DNA of 64,000 nt from PNON01 sp964387025 (GCA_964387025.1 CAYLUZ010000008.1:116568-180567); one strand, 5' to 3'; shown: positions 50,859 to 59,949, numbered from the stretch's first letter. A program made the numbers and translations. Notes: a model not told the origin generated them from the letters alone.

Positions 50859-52023
50859 CCTTCCTTACTCTAGCAATTCATATGACGTCATTATTATTGG
50901 CGCTGGCTCAATAGGCGTGCCATCGGCTTATTATTTGGCATGTAATGGCTTAAAAGTGCTTGTGGTGGATTCTGAAGCAAGTGTAGGTCAAGGTTCGAAT
51001 AAAAAAGCAATAGGCGGTGTTCGGGCAACACATTCTGATCCAACGAAAATACGTTTGGGCTTGAGAAGTATCGATATCTTCTCGCAATGGCAGGAAAATA
51101 CAGGCGATGATATAGAATGGTCACAAGGTGGATATTGTTTTGTAGCATACAGGGAGAGGGAAGAAATTATCCTGAAAGACCTGCTTACTTTTCAGAAGAA
51201 CTATGACCTGAATATTTCCTGGATGGATAAAAATCAAATTCTAGAATTAGTTCCTGATTTTAACCCGGTTGGATTGATAGGTGGTACTTTCAGCCCCGAT
51301 GACGGAAATGCTTCACCCTTACTCGCCATACATTCATTTTATAAACAATCACTTCAAAAAGGAGCAGAATTCAAATTCAATGAAAAAGTGATCTCAGTTA
51401 TATCTGAATCAGGTAAGGTTATTGGTTTACGGACTTCCCAGGGGAAATACTTTGCCAAAGTGATAGTTAATGCTGCGGGTGCCTGGGCACGATCGGTTTC
51501 CCGCCTATTCAATGAAGACATTCCGGTTACACCAGATTCACATGAGTCTGCCATTACAGAACCGGTTGCACAGTTTCTAACCCCAATGATCGTTGATATC
51601 AGGCCTTCTCCCGGGTCAGCTAACTATTACTTTTACCAACACAGTACTGGACAGATTATCTTTTGCATTACACCTAATCCAAGTATTTGGGGGGATAATA
51701 TTCAGGAAACTAGTGATTTTCTCCCCATGGTTGCTCGAAGAATCGTTGAATTGATGCCCAGATTAAAAAATATTCGGGTGAGAAGAACCTGGCGGGGATT
51801 GTATCCAATGACGCCAGACGGATTTCCATTACTTGGATGGTCAGAAGTTAATCCAGGCTATTTGATCGCTGGGGGAATGTGCGGACAGGGTTTTATGCTT
51901 GGCCCGAGCATTGGAGAATTAATTACACGGATGGTTAACAATACCATCACAAGCGACGATGAAGATACTCTCAAACAACTGACCCCATATAGGGCATTCT
52001 CTCAAATTGAATTATTAAAATAA
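50851..52023 (+). CDS. DAO-family FAD oxidoreductase (sarcosine oxidase beta-like)
   Basis: 390 residues from the ATG at 50851. Rossmann FAD motif IIIGAGSIGVPSAYYLA, VDSEASVGQGSNKKAIGGVRA, central AGAWARSV and a C-terminal flavin loop GLYPMTPDGFPLLGW...GGMCGQGFMLGPSIGEL (read here in parts). This is the catalytic, amine- or hydroxyacid-oxidising subunit type of SoxB/HcnC/OoxB proteins. Coupled to the preceding gene by overlap. Covalent-flavin His/Cys cannot be assigned. Confidence 0.82.
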   Translation: MSNLPYSSNSYDVIIIGAGSIGVPSAYYLACNGLKVLVVDSEASVGQGSNKKAIGGVRATHSDPTKIRLGLRSIDIFSQWQENTGDDIEWSQGGYCFVAYREREEIILKDLLTFQKNYDLNISWMDKNQILELVPDFNPVGLIGGTFSPDDGNASPLLAIHSFYKQSLQKGAEFKFNEKVISVISESGKVIGLRTSQGKYFAKVIVNAAGAWARSVSRLFNEDIPVTPDSHESAITEPVAQFLTPMIVDIRPSPGSANYYFYQHSTGQIIFCITPNPSIWGDNIQETSDFLPMVARRIVELMPRLKNIRVRRTWRGLYPMTPDGFPLLGWSEVNPGYLIAGGMCGQGFMLGPSIGELITRMVNNTITSDDEDTLKQLTPYRAFSQIELLK

Positions 52024-52033
52024 TTAAGGACCA

Positions 52034-53131
52034 ATGGAGACATCAATTATTGTTCCAGTCCATGTATTACGAAACTTTGCTGTTGATGTATTTATCGCTG
52101 TAGGAGTGCCACACGATGATGCAGTTATTTGTGCTGATGTTCTCATTACATCAGATATTCGTGGAATAGAATCGCATGGCATGAGCCGGTTAAAAATGTA
52201 TATAGACAGAATCTTGGATGGGCGTCAAAAACCCGTAACTAACCTCACTATTGATAGAGATACTCCGTCTACAGCATTAATAGATGGCCATGACGGCATG
52301 GGAGCTGTCATTTCTACACAAGCCATGTCTCTGGCAATCAAAAAAGCAAAAGAAGTGGGAACAGGAACTGTTGCAGTGCGAAATTCAACCCACTTTGGTA
52401 TCGCCGGCTATTATCCATTGATGGCTGTAAAAGAAGACCTGATTGGAATTTGTGTGACGAATACACGCCCATCGATGGCACCCACTTTTGGTGTTCAGCC
52501 AATGCTGGGCACAAACCCGATAGCATTTGGAGCACCGACCGATGAAAGTGAACCATTTTTATATGATGGACCAACGACAATCATCCAGCGTGGCAAGGTG
52601 GAAATCCATGCGAGAAAAGACAAACTAATGCCTGAAGGATATGTTTTAGATCAATATGGTAATCCTGCAGTAAATCCTCATGACATATTATCCGGATTAA
52701 GCAATGAGGTTAATTCACTCCTGCCACTAGGGGGTCAAGGTGAAGAATTTGGCGGATACAAAGGTTATGGCTTGGCGACAATAGTAGAAATTCTTTCTGC
52801 AAGCCTTCAAAATGGAAATTTCTTAACAGGTCTGACGGGTTTTTCGGAAAATGGTAAGACGCAGCCATTTGGAATTGGTCATTTCTTTCAAGCGATTTCG
52901 ATTGAAGCTTTTACTTCTACCGCAGAATTTAAGAAGACAACCGGGGATATTGTAAGGGCACTAAGAAACTCGAAACGTGCTTCTGGTCATGAAAGGATTT
53001 ATACGGCAGGCGAAAAAGAAGCAGGAGAATCTATTAAATCATATCGTGACGGTATAGAAATTTCAAGTAATTTAGCAGTTGAATTAAATCAAATAGCTCT
53101 AAAACATAATCTTCCTATATACCATTATTAA
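52034..53131 (+). CDS. Malate/L-lactate/ureidoglycolate dehydrogenase family protein (Ldh_2)
   Basis: 365 residues of the non-Rossmann MDH/LDH type 2 family: SDIRGIESHGMSRL, HFGIAGYYPLMA, LGTNPIAFGAPT, QRGKVEIHARK, GYVLDQYGNPA and GGYKGYGLATIVEILS. These NAD(P) enzymes act on 2-hydroxy/2-keto acids, sulfolactate, or cyclic imino acids such as pyrroline-carboxylate. The last activity fits a neighbouring amine oxidase. It begins 11 bases after the DAO gene. Confidence 0.83.
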   Translation: METSIIVPVHVLRNFAVDVFIAVGVPHDDAVICADVLITSDIRGIESHGMSRLKMYIDRILDGRQKPVTNLTIDRDTPSTALIDGHDGMGAVISTQAMSLAIKKAKEVGTGTVAVRNSTHFGIAGYYPLMAVKEDLIGICVTNTRPSMAPTFGVQPMLGTNPIAFGAPTDESEPFLYDGPTTIIQRGKVEIHARKDKLMPEGYVLDQYGNPAVNPHDILSGLSNEVNSLLPLGGQGEEFGGYKGYGLATIVEILSASLQNGNFLTGLTGFSENGKTQPFGIGHFFQAISIEAFTSTAEFKKTTGDIVRALRNSKRASGHERIYTAGEKEAGESIKSYRDGIEISSNLAVELNQIALKHNLPIYHY

Positions 53132-53143
53132 TGATTATAGCTC

Positions 53144-53800
53144 ATGCTCAAAGGATTAATTTTTGATTTTGATGGATTAATACTGGATACAGAGACACCG
53201 GCTTATCAAGCTTGGAAAAAAATATATTCTCAATACGGATGTACATTACCATTAAATTTATGGAAATCTTCTATTGGGACTAATGACCAATATTTTGATC
53301 CTCTAATCTATTTACATTCAATTTCCCACTCAGTGATAAATGATAAAGAGATTGTGGATGTTTATAGGAAAGTAGTAGAAGGTTTAGTATTAAAGAAACA
53401 AATATTGCCAGGTATTTTTGAATTAATAAAAGCTGCGCAAAAAAGGCAACTTAAATTAGCTATTGCATCCAGTTCTCCAATAAACTGGGTAAAAAAATAT
53501 ACCATACTTTTCGGGATCCACGATTTTATTGACTGTTATGCAACACAGGAGGACGTAAAACATACTAAACCAGAACCAGATCTGTACTTAATTGCCTTAA
53601 AAAAACTTGCCCTTGATTCAAAGGATGTGGTTGCACTTGAAGATTCACCCTATGGTGTTGAATCAGCAAAGAAGGCTTGTATTTTTACAATTGCCATTCC
53701 ATCCCATCTAACCCAACACTTGGATTTTTCCGCTGCAGATTTGGTCGTTACTTCAGCTTTATTGATTAACTTGGAACAACTTTCTAAAATGTTTGGTTAA
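53144..53800 (+). CDS. HAD-family hydrolase, beta-phosphoglucomutase-like
   Basis: 218 residues. Motif I DFDGLILDTET, motif II ASSSPI, Lys in HTKPEPDLY and motif IV LEDSPYGVESAK. Subgroup of beta-PGM/phosphatase-like HADs with helical cap. Last gene of the redox operon (13-base spacing); it could be metabolite repair or unrelated. The sequence is more A+T-rich than its neighbours. Confidence 0.82.
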   Translation: MLKGLIFDFDGLILDTETPAYQAWKKIYSQYGCTLPLNLWKSSIGTNDQYFDPLIYLHSISHSVINDKEIVDVYRKVVEGLVLKKQILPGIFELIKAAQKRQLKLAIASSSPINWVKKYTILFGIHDFIDCYATQEDVKHTKPEPDLYLIALKKLALDSKDVVALEDSPYGVESAKKACIFTIAIPSHLTQHLDFSAADLVVTSALLINLEQLSKMFG

Positions 53801-53894
53801 TATAATATTTATTTATTAAATTTATTTATCTTTGTTATTGTTATAATATTTCATTAACCTATTCTGATTTTATCTAAATTAACTGGAGCAGTCT

Positions 53895-56123
53895 TTGAAG
53901 TTTGAAACCCTTTTAGAGTCTTTGCCTGAATATTACACTCTCGTAGATCGTGAGATATTAACGCGCTCTTATCAGATTGCAGAAAAAGCACATGAGAACC
54001 AAAAAAGAGTATCCGGAGAACCTTACATATCACACTGTTTGGCTGTAGCAGCCATTTTGGTGGAAATGAAAGTTCCTCCAGAGGTAGTAATAGCTGGAAT
54101 TCTGCACGACACCGTAGAAGACACAGAGATCTCCTTATCTGATTTGAAAAAGGAATTTGGTGATGACATTGCAAAATTGGTTGATGGAGTTACAAAACTG
54201 ACAAATTTACCACGAGTATCCAGGGGTGATCAACACCTTGAAGAATCGTTGGAGGACAATCCAGAATCAAGTGATGAAATTGCAGAGGAAGAGAAGAAAA
54301 CCCAATCTCAAAGATCACGTAAACGCGACCTGGCATCTGAAACGTTACGTAAAACGTTTCTCGCAATGGGAGATGATATCCGGGTTGTATTAATTAAACT
54401 TGCCGATCGCCTGCATAATATGCGTACGCTTGGATATATGCCGGAACATAAACGAAAACGCATTGCAAAAGAAACTTTGGATATTTTTGCTCCATTGGCT
54501 AATCGCCTAGGTATTTGGCAAATGAAATGGGAACTGGAAGATCTTGGTTTTCGCTATACATATCCGGAAAAGTACAAGGAAATCGCAGAGCAATTGGCTG
54601 AAAGAAGGGTGGATAGGGAAGAACAAATTGAAAAAACGATAGCAAAACTCCAACAATTATTAGAACAAGCTGGAATAAAAGTAGAAATAACTGGCCGACC
54701 CAAACATATATATTCAATATATAAGAAAATGATGGAAAAGGGAAAATCATTCGAAATGGTCCTCGATCTAAGGGCTGTCAGATTGATTGTCGCAGATATC
54801 CCCTCTTGTTACGCCGCTTTAGGCGTCATTCATACACATTGGCGCCCCATTCCGCATGAGTTTGACGATTATATTGCTGCTCCAAAGGATAATTTTTACC
54901 AATCTCTACACACGGCTGTGATCTATGATGACGGTAAACCATTGGAAGTTCAGATCCGTACTTCTGAAATGCACCAGAGTGCTGAGTACGGAATTGCTGC
55001 CCATTGGCGCTACAAAGAAGGCCGTAAACGCGATGACGAATTTGAACAACGAGTAAATTGGCTTCGACGTCTAATGGACTGGCGAAAAGATGTTGATGAT
55101 GCCCAGGAATTTGTTGACGTCATGAAAACTGATGTTTTCCAGGACAGAGTATATATTTTTACACCCAGAGGAGATATTATCGATCTTCCCAGCGGATCTA
55201 CACCGATCGATTTTGCCTATCACGTCCACACCGAAATCGGTCATCGGTGCCGGGGAGCAAAAATAAATGGAAAATTGGTAACCCTCGATTACAAACTCAA
55301 AACGGGTGATCAAGTAGAAATACTTACTGCAAAACAAGGAGGTCCATCCCGAGACTGGTTGAATTCGAATCTTGGTTTGGTTAACACACAACGTGGTCGG
55401 GCAAAGATAAAACAGTGGTTTAAAAAGCAGGATTGGGATCAAAATGTTTCCCAGGGAAAGATACAACTGGATCGGGAGCTGCGTAGATTAGGAATTGAAA
55501 GTATAGATCTGCATAGTTATGCTGCAGATTATGAGTATAAAGATTTGGATGACTTCTACGAAGCGATTGGTTGTGGGGATCTATCCCTTGGTAGGTTAAT
55601 TGCAAAAATTTCAGATGTAACCAAGGAAAACGATCAGGATATTCTAACTCCTGGTCCGGTAACTGATACAAAACCAAATCCAGATGGTATCACAGTCCTT
55701 GGACTGAAAGGAATGCTCACCAGTATTGCACGATGCTGCAACCCCGTTCCTGGTGATGAAATTATTGGGTATATTACAAGAGGACGAGGAGCGACAATCC
55801 ATAGGCAAGATTGCCCCAACATACTCCGTCTAAGGGGAGATCAGGAGAGGATAGTTAAGGTTTCATGGGGTGAAATTAAGAATACATTTCCTGTAGCTGT
55901 TGAAGTAAAAGCCTATGATAGGCAGGGATTACTTGGGGATATTTCGAGTGTCCTCAACAATGAATCCGTTAACCTGATTGACATTAGCCTTAAAGTTAAT
56001 CATAATCTAACCGTTATAAAGCTAGTATTGGAAATTGGAGATCTTGTTCAATTAAGCCGAATACTAATCAGGATCGAGAGTCTACAGAATGTTATGGAAG
56101 TTCATCGATTGAGACCCGGGTGA
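53895..56123 (+). CDS. rel: Bifunctional (p)ppGpp synthetase/hydrolase, EFDD type
   Basis: 742 residues from a TTG start (GGAG, spacing 6). Hydrolase HD domain, about 25-185: YISHCLAVAAIL, GILHDTVEDT and LADRLHNMRTL are intact. A very acidic insertion, SLEDNPESSDEIAEEEKK, lies inside it. Synthetase: RAVRLIV, EFDDYIAAPKDNFYQSLHT and EVQIRTSEMHQSAEYGIAAHW. TGS domain (IDLPSGSTPIDFAYHVHTEI), zinc-type CC motif (IARCCNPVPGDEIIGYITRG) and C-terminal ACT. It controls the stringent alarmone. EFDD is the motif of monofunctional RelA; bifunctional Rel usually has RxKD. Confidence 0.93.
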   Translation: MKFETLLESLPEYYTLVDREILTRSYQIAEKAHENQKRVSGEPYISHCLAVAAILVEMKVPPEVVIAGILHDTVEDTEISLSDLKKEFGDDIAKLVDGVTKLTNLPRVSRGDQHLEESLEDNPESSDEIAEEEKKTQSQRSRKRDLASETLRKTFLAMGDDIRVVLIKLADRLHNMRTLGYMPEHKRKRIAKETLDIFAPLANRLGIWQMKWELEDLGFRYTYPEKYKEIAEQLAERRVDREEQIEKTIAKLQQLLEQAGIKVEITGRPKHIYSIYKKMMEKGKSFEMVLDLRAVRLIVADIPSCYAALGVIHTHWRPIPHEFDDYIAAPKDNFYQSLHTAVIYDDGKPLEVQIRTSEMHQSAEYGIAAHWRYKEGRKRDDEFEQRVNWLRRLMDWRKDVDDAQEFVDVMKTDVFQDRVYIFTPRGDIIDLPSGSTPIDFAYHVHTEIGHRCRGAKINGKLVTLDYKLKTGDQVEILTAKQGGPSRDWLNSNLGLVNTQRGRAKIKQWFKKQDWDQNVSQGKIQLDRELRRLGIESIDLHSYAADYEYKDLDDFYEAIGCGDLSLGRLIAKISDVTKENDQDILTPGPVTDTKPNPDGITVLGLKGMLTSIARCCNPVPGDEIIGYITRGRGATIHRQDCPNILRLRGDQERIVKVSWGEIKNTFPVAVEVKAYDRQGLLGDISSVLNNESVNLIDISLKVNHNLTVIKLVLEIGDLVQLSRILIRIESLQNVMEVHRLRPG

Positions 56124-56249
56124 CATTTGGATCATACTTATCAGGGATTTAAATATTAGGCAAATCTACTTGTATATTCATACCTTTACGAAAATTATCA
56201 ACTAATGTAAAATCGCATCTTGATTAATAAAGATAGGATCATTTTGCAC

Positions 56250-56678
56250 ATGCGATATGTGAAAAGATGGGGAATTATTTTTTCGCTGATGGGAATTCTT
56301 GATTCAGGTTATCTTTCCTGGATAAAATTTAGCCACAGTGAGGAAAAATGCATTGCTGGACTAGGGAATTGTGCATTAGTAAATTCAAGCGCATATTCTG
56401 AAATCTTCAAAATTCCTATCGCTTATTTTGGATTGTTGGCATATATACTTATTTTTATACTCATGGTTTCAAGTGGATCCACAATAATGTTTGCAACAAG
56501 TATTCCGTTTCTCTTATTTGGAATCACATTAACCGGATTTTTATTTTCGGGTTATCTGACTTATGTGCAATTTGGTATATTACATGCATATTGTCCATAC
56601 TGTTTGTTGTCAGCTGTAACCACATCATGTTTATTCATTATTTCGACCATTATGATGGCCAAAGAAATAAATTCTTAA
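56250..56678 (+). CDS. Vitamin K epoxide reductase (VKOR) family protein
   Basis: 142 residues from the ATG at 56250; TTG starts 6 or 30 bases upstream are alternatives. Four membrane helices with the VKOR set: loop Cys pair in EEKCIAGLGNCALVNSS, a Ser after it, and the quinone-linked HAYCPYC active site. The family reduces quinone while oxidising a thioredoxin-like partner for extracytoplasmic disulfide formation. No thioredoxin domain is fused. Located 126 bases after rel and followed by the small acidic gene. Confidence 0.85.
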   Translation: MRYVKRWGIIFSLMGILDSGYLSWIKFSHSEEKCIAGLGNCALVNSSAYSEIFKIPIAYFGLLAYILIFILMVSSGSTIMFATSIPFLLFGITLTGFLFSGYLTYVQFGILHAYCPYCLLSAVTTSCLFIISTIMMAKEINS

Positions 56679-56696
56679 GGAAGACATAGGAGTCAT

Positions 56697-56930
56697 ATGC
56701 CACGAATTCGCTGCCACTACTTAGATTGCGTTTTTCTTGATGAAGGCTTTTGTACTGCGGCTGCTGTAGAAATTGACCCGGATTCAGGTTGTGCAACTTA
56801 TTCTCCGAATGCTGAAGCAGCTGCGGAAGATGATTGGGATGAAGAAGAAGAACTGGAAGAATGGGACGAACTGGATTTGGAAGACGATCAAGATGAAGAT
56901 ACTTGGATGGATGATGAAGAGGAGTATTAA
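56697..56930 (+). CDS. Small acidic Cys protein
   Basis: 77 residues with AGGAG 4 bases before the ATG. Cys6, Cys11, Cys19 and Cys32 in the first half (RCHYLDCVFLDEGFCTA) could bind a metal or cluster. The second half is almost entirely Asp/Glu/Trp (DDWDEEEELEEWDELDLEDD). I do not recognise a family. The good ribosome site and placement after the VKOR gene support a real gene. The acidic tail may mimic nucleic acid or bind a basic partner (inference). Confidence 0.65.
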   Translation: MPRIRCHYLDCVFLDEGFCTAAAVEIDPDSGCATYSPNAEAAAEDDWDEEEELEEWDELDLEDDQDEDTWMDDEEEY

Positions 56931-56995
56931 GCAATCCTGATCATTATAAAAGGAATTTAGTATCAACCATTTTTTTAATCCAAAATTAATACTTA

Positions 56996-57025
56996 TTGAC
57001 AGCTATGCAATTGTAGTTGTATAAT
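56996..57025 (+). promoter_or_regulatory. Perfect consensus promoter of the cold-shock gene
   Basis: TTGACA (56996-57001), 18-base spacer, TATAAT (57020-57025). Predicted start is near 57032, which leaves about 150 bases of leader before the ATG at 57181. Confidence 0.8.
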
Positions 57026-57073
57026 AATTTCAACGTATATGGCATTTGTGTTTGCAGTGACTGAAAATAATTA

Positions 57074-57110
57074 GATCTGAACCTAAGAACACGTTCAGGT
57101 CATTTTTGTT
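57074..57110 (+). promoter_or_regulatory. Terminator-like hairpin in the cold-shock leader
   Basis: GATCTGAAC (57074-57082) pairs with GTTCAGGTC (57093-57101) across a 10-base loop with one G-U pair, followed by ATTTTTGTTTTC. It lies between the promoter and the ribosome site, so it could attenuate transcription or act as an RNA thermosensor. Alternatively it is the terminator of a small leader RNA. Confidence 0.5.
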
Positions 57111-57180
57111 TTCAAAATGTCATGAATAAATGAATAAGCAGCACAAGGCTACAAAAGGATTAGTCAATAAGGAGTGAGAG

Positions 57181-57393
57181 ATGAGTGAGAGAGTTCAAGG
57201 AACTGTAAAATGGTTCAACACAAGCAAAGGTTTTGGATTTATTCAAAGAGCTGGTGAACCCGACGTATTCGTCCACTATTCAGCTATTCAGGGAGATGGT
57301 TTCAAGAATCTCGAAGAAGGCCAACCAGTGGAATTCTCGGTCGAAAAAGGGCCAAAAGGATTACAGGCGACTGAAGTAGTATTAATTCAATAG
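57181..57393 (+). CDS. cspA: Cold-shock domain protein
   Basis: 70 residues, one CSD. RNP motifs KGFGFI and VFVHYSAI are present; the start VQGTVKWFNTSKGF and end GLQATEVVLI are typical. Binds single-stranded RNA/DNA and acts as an RNA chaperone. AAGGAG 6 bases before the ATG. It has its own promoter, a long structured leader and its own terminator, so it is a stand-alone unit likely controlled after transcription. Confidence 0.95.
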   Translation: MSERVQGTVKWFNTSKGFGFIQRAGEPDVFVHYSAIQGDGFKNLEEGQPVEFSVEKGPKGLQATEVVLIQ

Positions 57394-57412
57394 AAAACAG
57401 GCTAACAAATTT

Positions 57413-57440
57413 ATAGCCCTCATTTGAGGGCTATTTTTTT
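57413..57440 (+). terminator. Intrinsic terminator of cspA
   Basis: ATAGCCCTC (57413-57421), ATTT loop, GAGGGCTAT (57426-57434), then a run of seven T to 57440. It overlaps the stop codon of the convergent membrane protein gene. Confidence 0.88.
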
Positions 57441-57709
57441 ACATTAAGGGTTTTTCTTCCCATTGACAACCAGTAGCCCACACCTAAAAACAAGATTGTT
57501 CCACCGATTGCAAAGCCTAGGTGAAGAGGACCTAATTTCCAAAAATCCCACCCGATCATACTCGATATAGTATGTCCGCTCCAAAAACCAAAACCACTTA
57601 GAAATTCATATAATAACAATTGACTCAACCCGCCATTCTTCCATAGGTGAAAACCAGCGCCAAACATTATCGAAACCAGGAAACCAAATAAAAAGGCAGG
57701 AAGTGTCAT
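57431..57709 (-). CDS. Small membrane protein, unknown
   Basis: 92 residues with about three hydrophobic stretches (FLFGFLVSIMFGAGF, a middle amphipathic part, GFAIGGTILFLGVGYWLSM) and a Lys-rich C-terminus, suggesting the end faces the cytoplasm. No motif recognised. It is the last gene of the cysteine desulfurase-mnmA run (9 bases after mnmA) and convergent with cspA. Confidence 0.65.
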   Translation of the reverse strand: MTLPAFLFGFLVSIMFGAGFHLWKNGGLSQLLLYEFLSGFGFWSGHTISSMIGWDFWKLGPLHLGFAIGGTILFLGVGYWLSMGRKTLNVKK

Positions 57710-57718
57710 TTCACAATA

Positions 57719-58795
57719 TTATACAATAATCCCACCACCCATGCAAAGTTCGTCTATATAGAATGCAGCGACCTGTCCGGGAGTGACTTCTGAGCTACGA
57801 GGGTTATTTAATGTTACTGAAACAGCTTCGGAAGGTCCAAAATTAACAATTGCCGGTATTTCTTGCGATCTATACCGGATTTTTACCATACAGTTGATTT
57901 GATCTGCTTTTCTACCGGGTGCAAGCCAATTCATATTTTTTACACTAAATTCTATGGATTCAGAGATTATTGATTTTCGAACTATTAGTATATTCAAAGA
58001 AATATTTTTAGAAATGACAAAATATTGAGGGTTATTGGCTATACGCAATTTTTTCTTTTGCCCGATTGTATAAAAAGGTAAGCCTTCGTGTTGACCAAGA
58101 ATATTACCTTCTTCGTCAACAATATCACCTGGAAATATCTTGTCACTAGCATATTTCAATAAGAACTCTCGATAATTCATCTTTCCTAAAAAACACAAAT
58201 CCTGGCTATCTGGTCTTTCTGCACTTATTAGTCCGAATTCCCTGCTTTTAATTCGTACTTGTTTCTTTGTATACTCTCCCAAAGGTAATAAGGTCTTTCG
58301 TAGATTGTCTTTATTTACCATTGATAGAACATATGATTGATCCTTATCGGTATCCAACCCTTTTAATAGCTGCATCCCCTCATGATCGCCATCACATCCT
58401 TTAATTCGCGCGTAATGACCTGTCGCAATGGTATCTATTCCAAATTTTTTTGCTGTTTCTAAAAGTAGAATCCACCTTACGTTTGCATTACAGTTTACAC
58501 ACGGGTTTGGCGTGTTCCCTTTTATATATTCATTAATAAAGTTCTCAACCACTATGCTATGAAATTTATCTTTTGCATCAATTATGTAAAACGGTATATC
58601 CAATTGCGCAGCCACTCTCCTGGCTTGATATTGGGAATCAGTGGAACAACACCGGTTATCTTCTTTTTGGGAAGGTTCTGTCCATAAGTTGAGCATAACT
58701 CCAACAACATCATATCCATCCTGTTTAAGGATCGCCGCAGCAAATGAACTATCAACACCTCCACTCATTCCAACTACAATTTTTTGTTTTGCCAT
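57719..58795 (-). CDS. mnmA: tRNA-specific 2-thiouridylase MnmA
   Basis: 358 residues. PP-loop GMSGGVDSSFAAAIL, catalytic Cys pair in NPCVNCNANV and DLCFLGKMNY, TGHYARI and GLDTDKDQSYVLSM. It adds sulfur to U34 of Lys/Glu/Gln tRNAs using persulfide from a cysteine desulfurase, whose gene is directly upstream (8 bases). This gene pair supports a direct sulfur hand-off. Confidence 0.95.
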   Translation of the reverse strand: MAKQKIVVGMSGGVDSSFAAAILKQDGYDVVGVMLNLWTEPSQKEDNRCCSTDSQYQARRVAAQLDIPFYIIDAKDKFHSIVVENFINEYIKGNTPNPCVNCNANVRWILLLETAKKFGIDTIATGHYARIKGCDGDHEGMQLLKGLDTDKDQSYVLSMVNKDNLRKTLLPLGEYTKKQVRIKSREFGLISAERPDSQDLCFLGKMNYREFLLKYASDKIFPGDIVDEEGNILGQHEGLPFYTIGQKKKLRIANNPQYFVISKNISLNILIVRKSIISESIEFSVKNMNWLAPGRKADQINCMVKIRYRSQEIPAIVNFGPSEAVSVTLNNPRSSEVTPGQVAAFYIDELCMGGGIIV

Positions 58796-58803
58796 TATAT
58801 TTA

Positions 58804-59949
58804 TTATTTTACTAAACGAGATAATATTCCAGAAAATGCATTGACAAATTGATTTACCTGCTCCACAGTCGTTGACCTGCCAACGGTTATCCTTAATGAC
58901 CCTTTAGCAAGAATTGGATCCATCCCAATAGCCAATAATACCTCTGAAGGTTCAGGATTGCCTGTTTTGCAGGCTGAACCTGATGAACAAAAAAAACCTT
59001 CTAAATCAAGAGCCATAACTAAATCATTACCATCAATCCCACTGAATACAAAACTGGCGTGGTTGGAAAGCCGGTTATTTTTGCTGCCCGTAAGTCTTGC
59101 CATCGGAGAAGATTCCATCACACCATTAATTATCAGATCACGCATATCTAAATAGTGTTTCTTATATTCATTCTGCAATCTCCTGGCCTTTTCCAGAGCT
59201 TTTGCCATCCCTACTATATATGGAACATTATGGGTTCCTGCCCTGAGACCACCTTCTTGTGCGCCTCCAGTTTGGGTAGAAATTAATTTTATGGACTTAC
59301 TTTTGTAGAGAAATCCAATACCTTTTGGTCCGTAGAATTTATGAGCGCCAGCGGATAATAACTTTATATTCTCGCTTACTTTAATGTCAAGATAACCCAT
59401 TGCTTGTACAGCATCAGTGTGAAATGGAATGCCATAAGTAGTGCAGATTTGTCCAATTTCTTCTATGGGATTAATTGTTCCTATTTCATTATTCCCATAG
59501 ATTGCAGAAACAATTGCCACATCATACCCAGCCATTTTCCGGAACTCATCAAGGATGATTTTCCCTTCGCCATCTACCGGAATATATTCCAATTGAAAAT
59601 TGAATATATCGCGCAATTGTTTGGCGGTTTTAAGTATGGCATCGTGTTCAACTGGTGAAATTAATATTCGATTTGCACCCATTTCACGTCTTCTAAATAA
59701 TGCAGTACCCCTAAGGGCTAAATTATTAGCTTCTGAACCCCCAGATGTAAAAGTAATTTGTGAAGGATCGCATGCTATTAATCCTGCAATGCATCTTCGT
59801 GCTTCTTCCACTGTAGCCTCAGCTCTTTGACCATACCAGTGGATCGAAGAAGGATTACCAAAATTCTCAGAAAAATATGGAAGCATTGAATCCAAAACTT
59901 CTGAGTCTATCGGGGTAGTAGCTGCAAAATCCAAGTAAACGTTATTCAT
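58804..59949 (-). CDS. Cysteine desulfurase, NifS/IscS family
   Basis: 381 residues, class V PLP fold: FTSGGSEANNLAL, SPVEHDAIL, FHTDAVQAMGY, AGAHKFYGPKG with the PLP Lys, and catalytic Cys in CSSGSACKTGN. It supplies persulfide sulfur. The short loop length around the Cys fits the IscS/NifS group I. No iscU is nearby; coupling with mnmA suggests tRNA thiolation as one role. Confidence 0.92.
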   Translation of the reverse strand: MNNVYLDFAATTPIDSEVLDSMLPYFSENFGNPSSIHWYGQRAEATVEEARRCIAGLIACDPSQITFTSGGSEANNLALRGTALFRRREMGANRILISPVEHDAILKTAKQLRDIFNFQLEYIPVDGEGKIILDEFRKMAGYDVAIVSAIYGNNEIGTINPIEEIGQICTTYGIPFHTDAVQAMGYLDIKVSENIKLLSAGAHKFYGPKGIGFLYKSKSIKLISTQTGGAQEGGLRAGTHNVPYIVGMAKALEKARRLQNEYKKHYLDMRDLIINGVMESSPMARLTGSKNNRLSNHASFVFSGIDGNDLVMALDLEGFFCSSGSACKTGNPEPSEVLLAIGMDPILAKGSLRITVGRSTTVEQVNQFVNAFSGILSRLVK

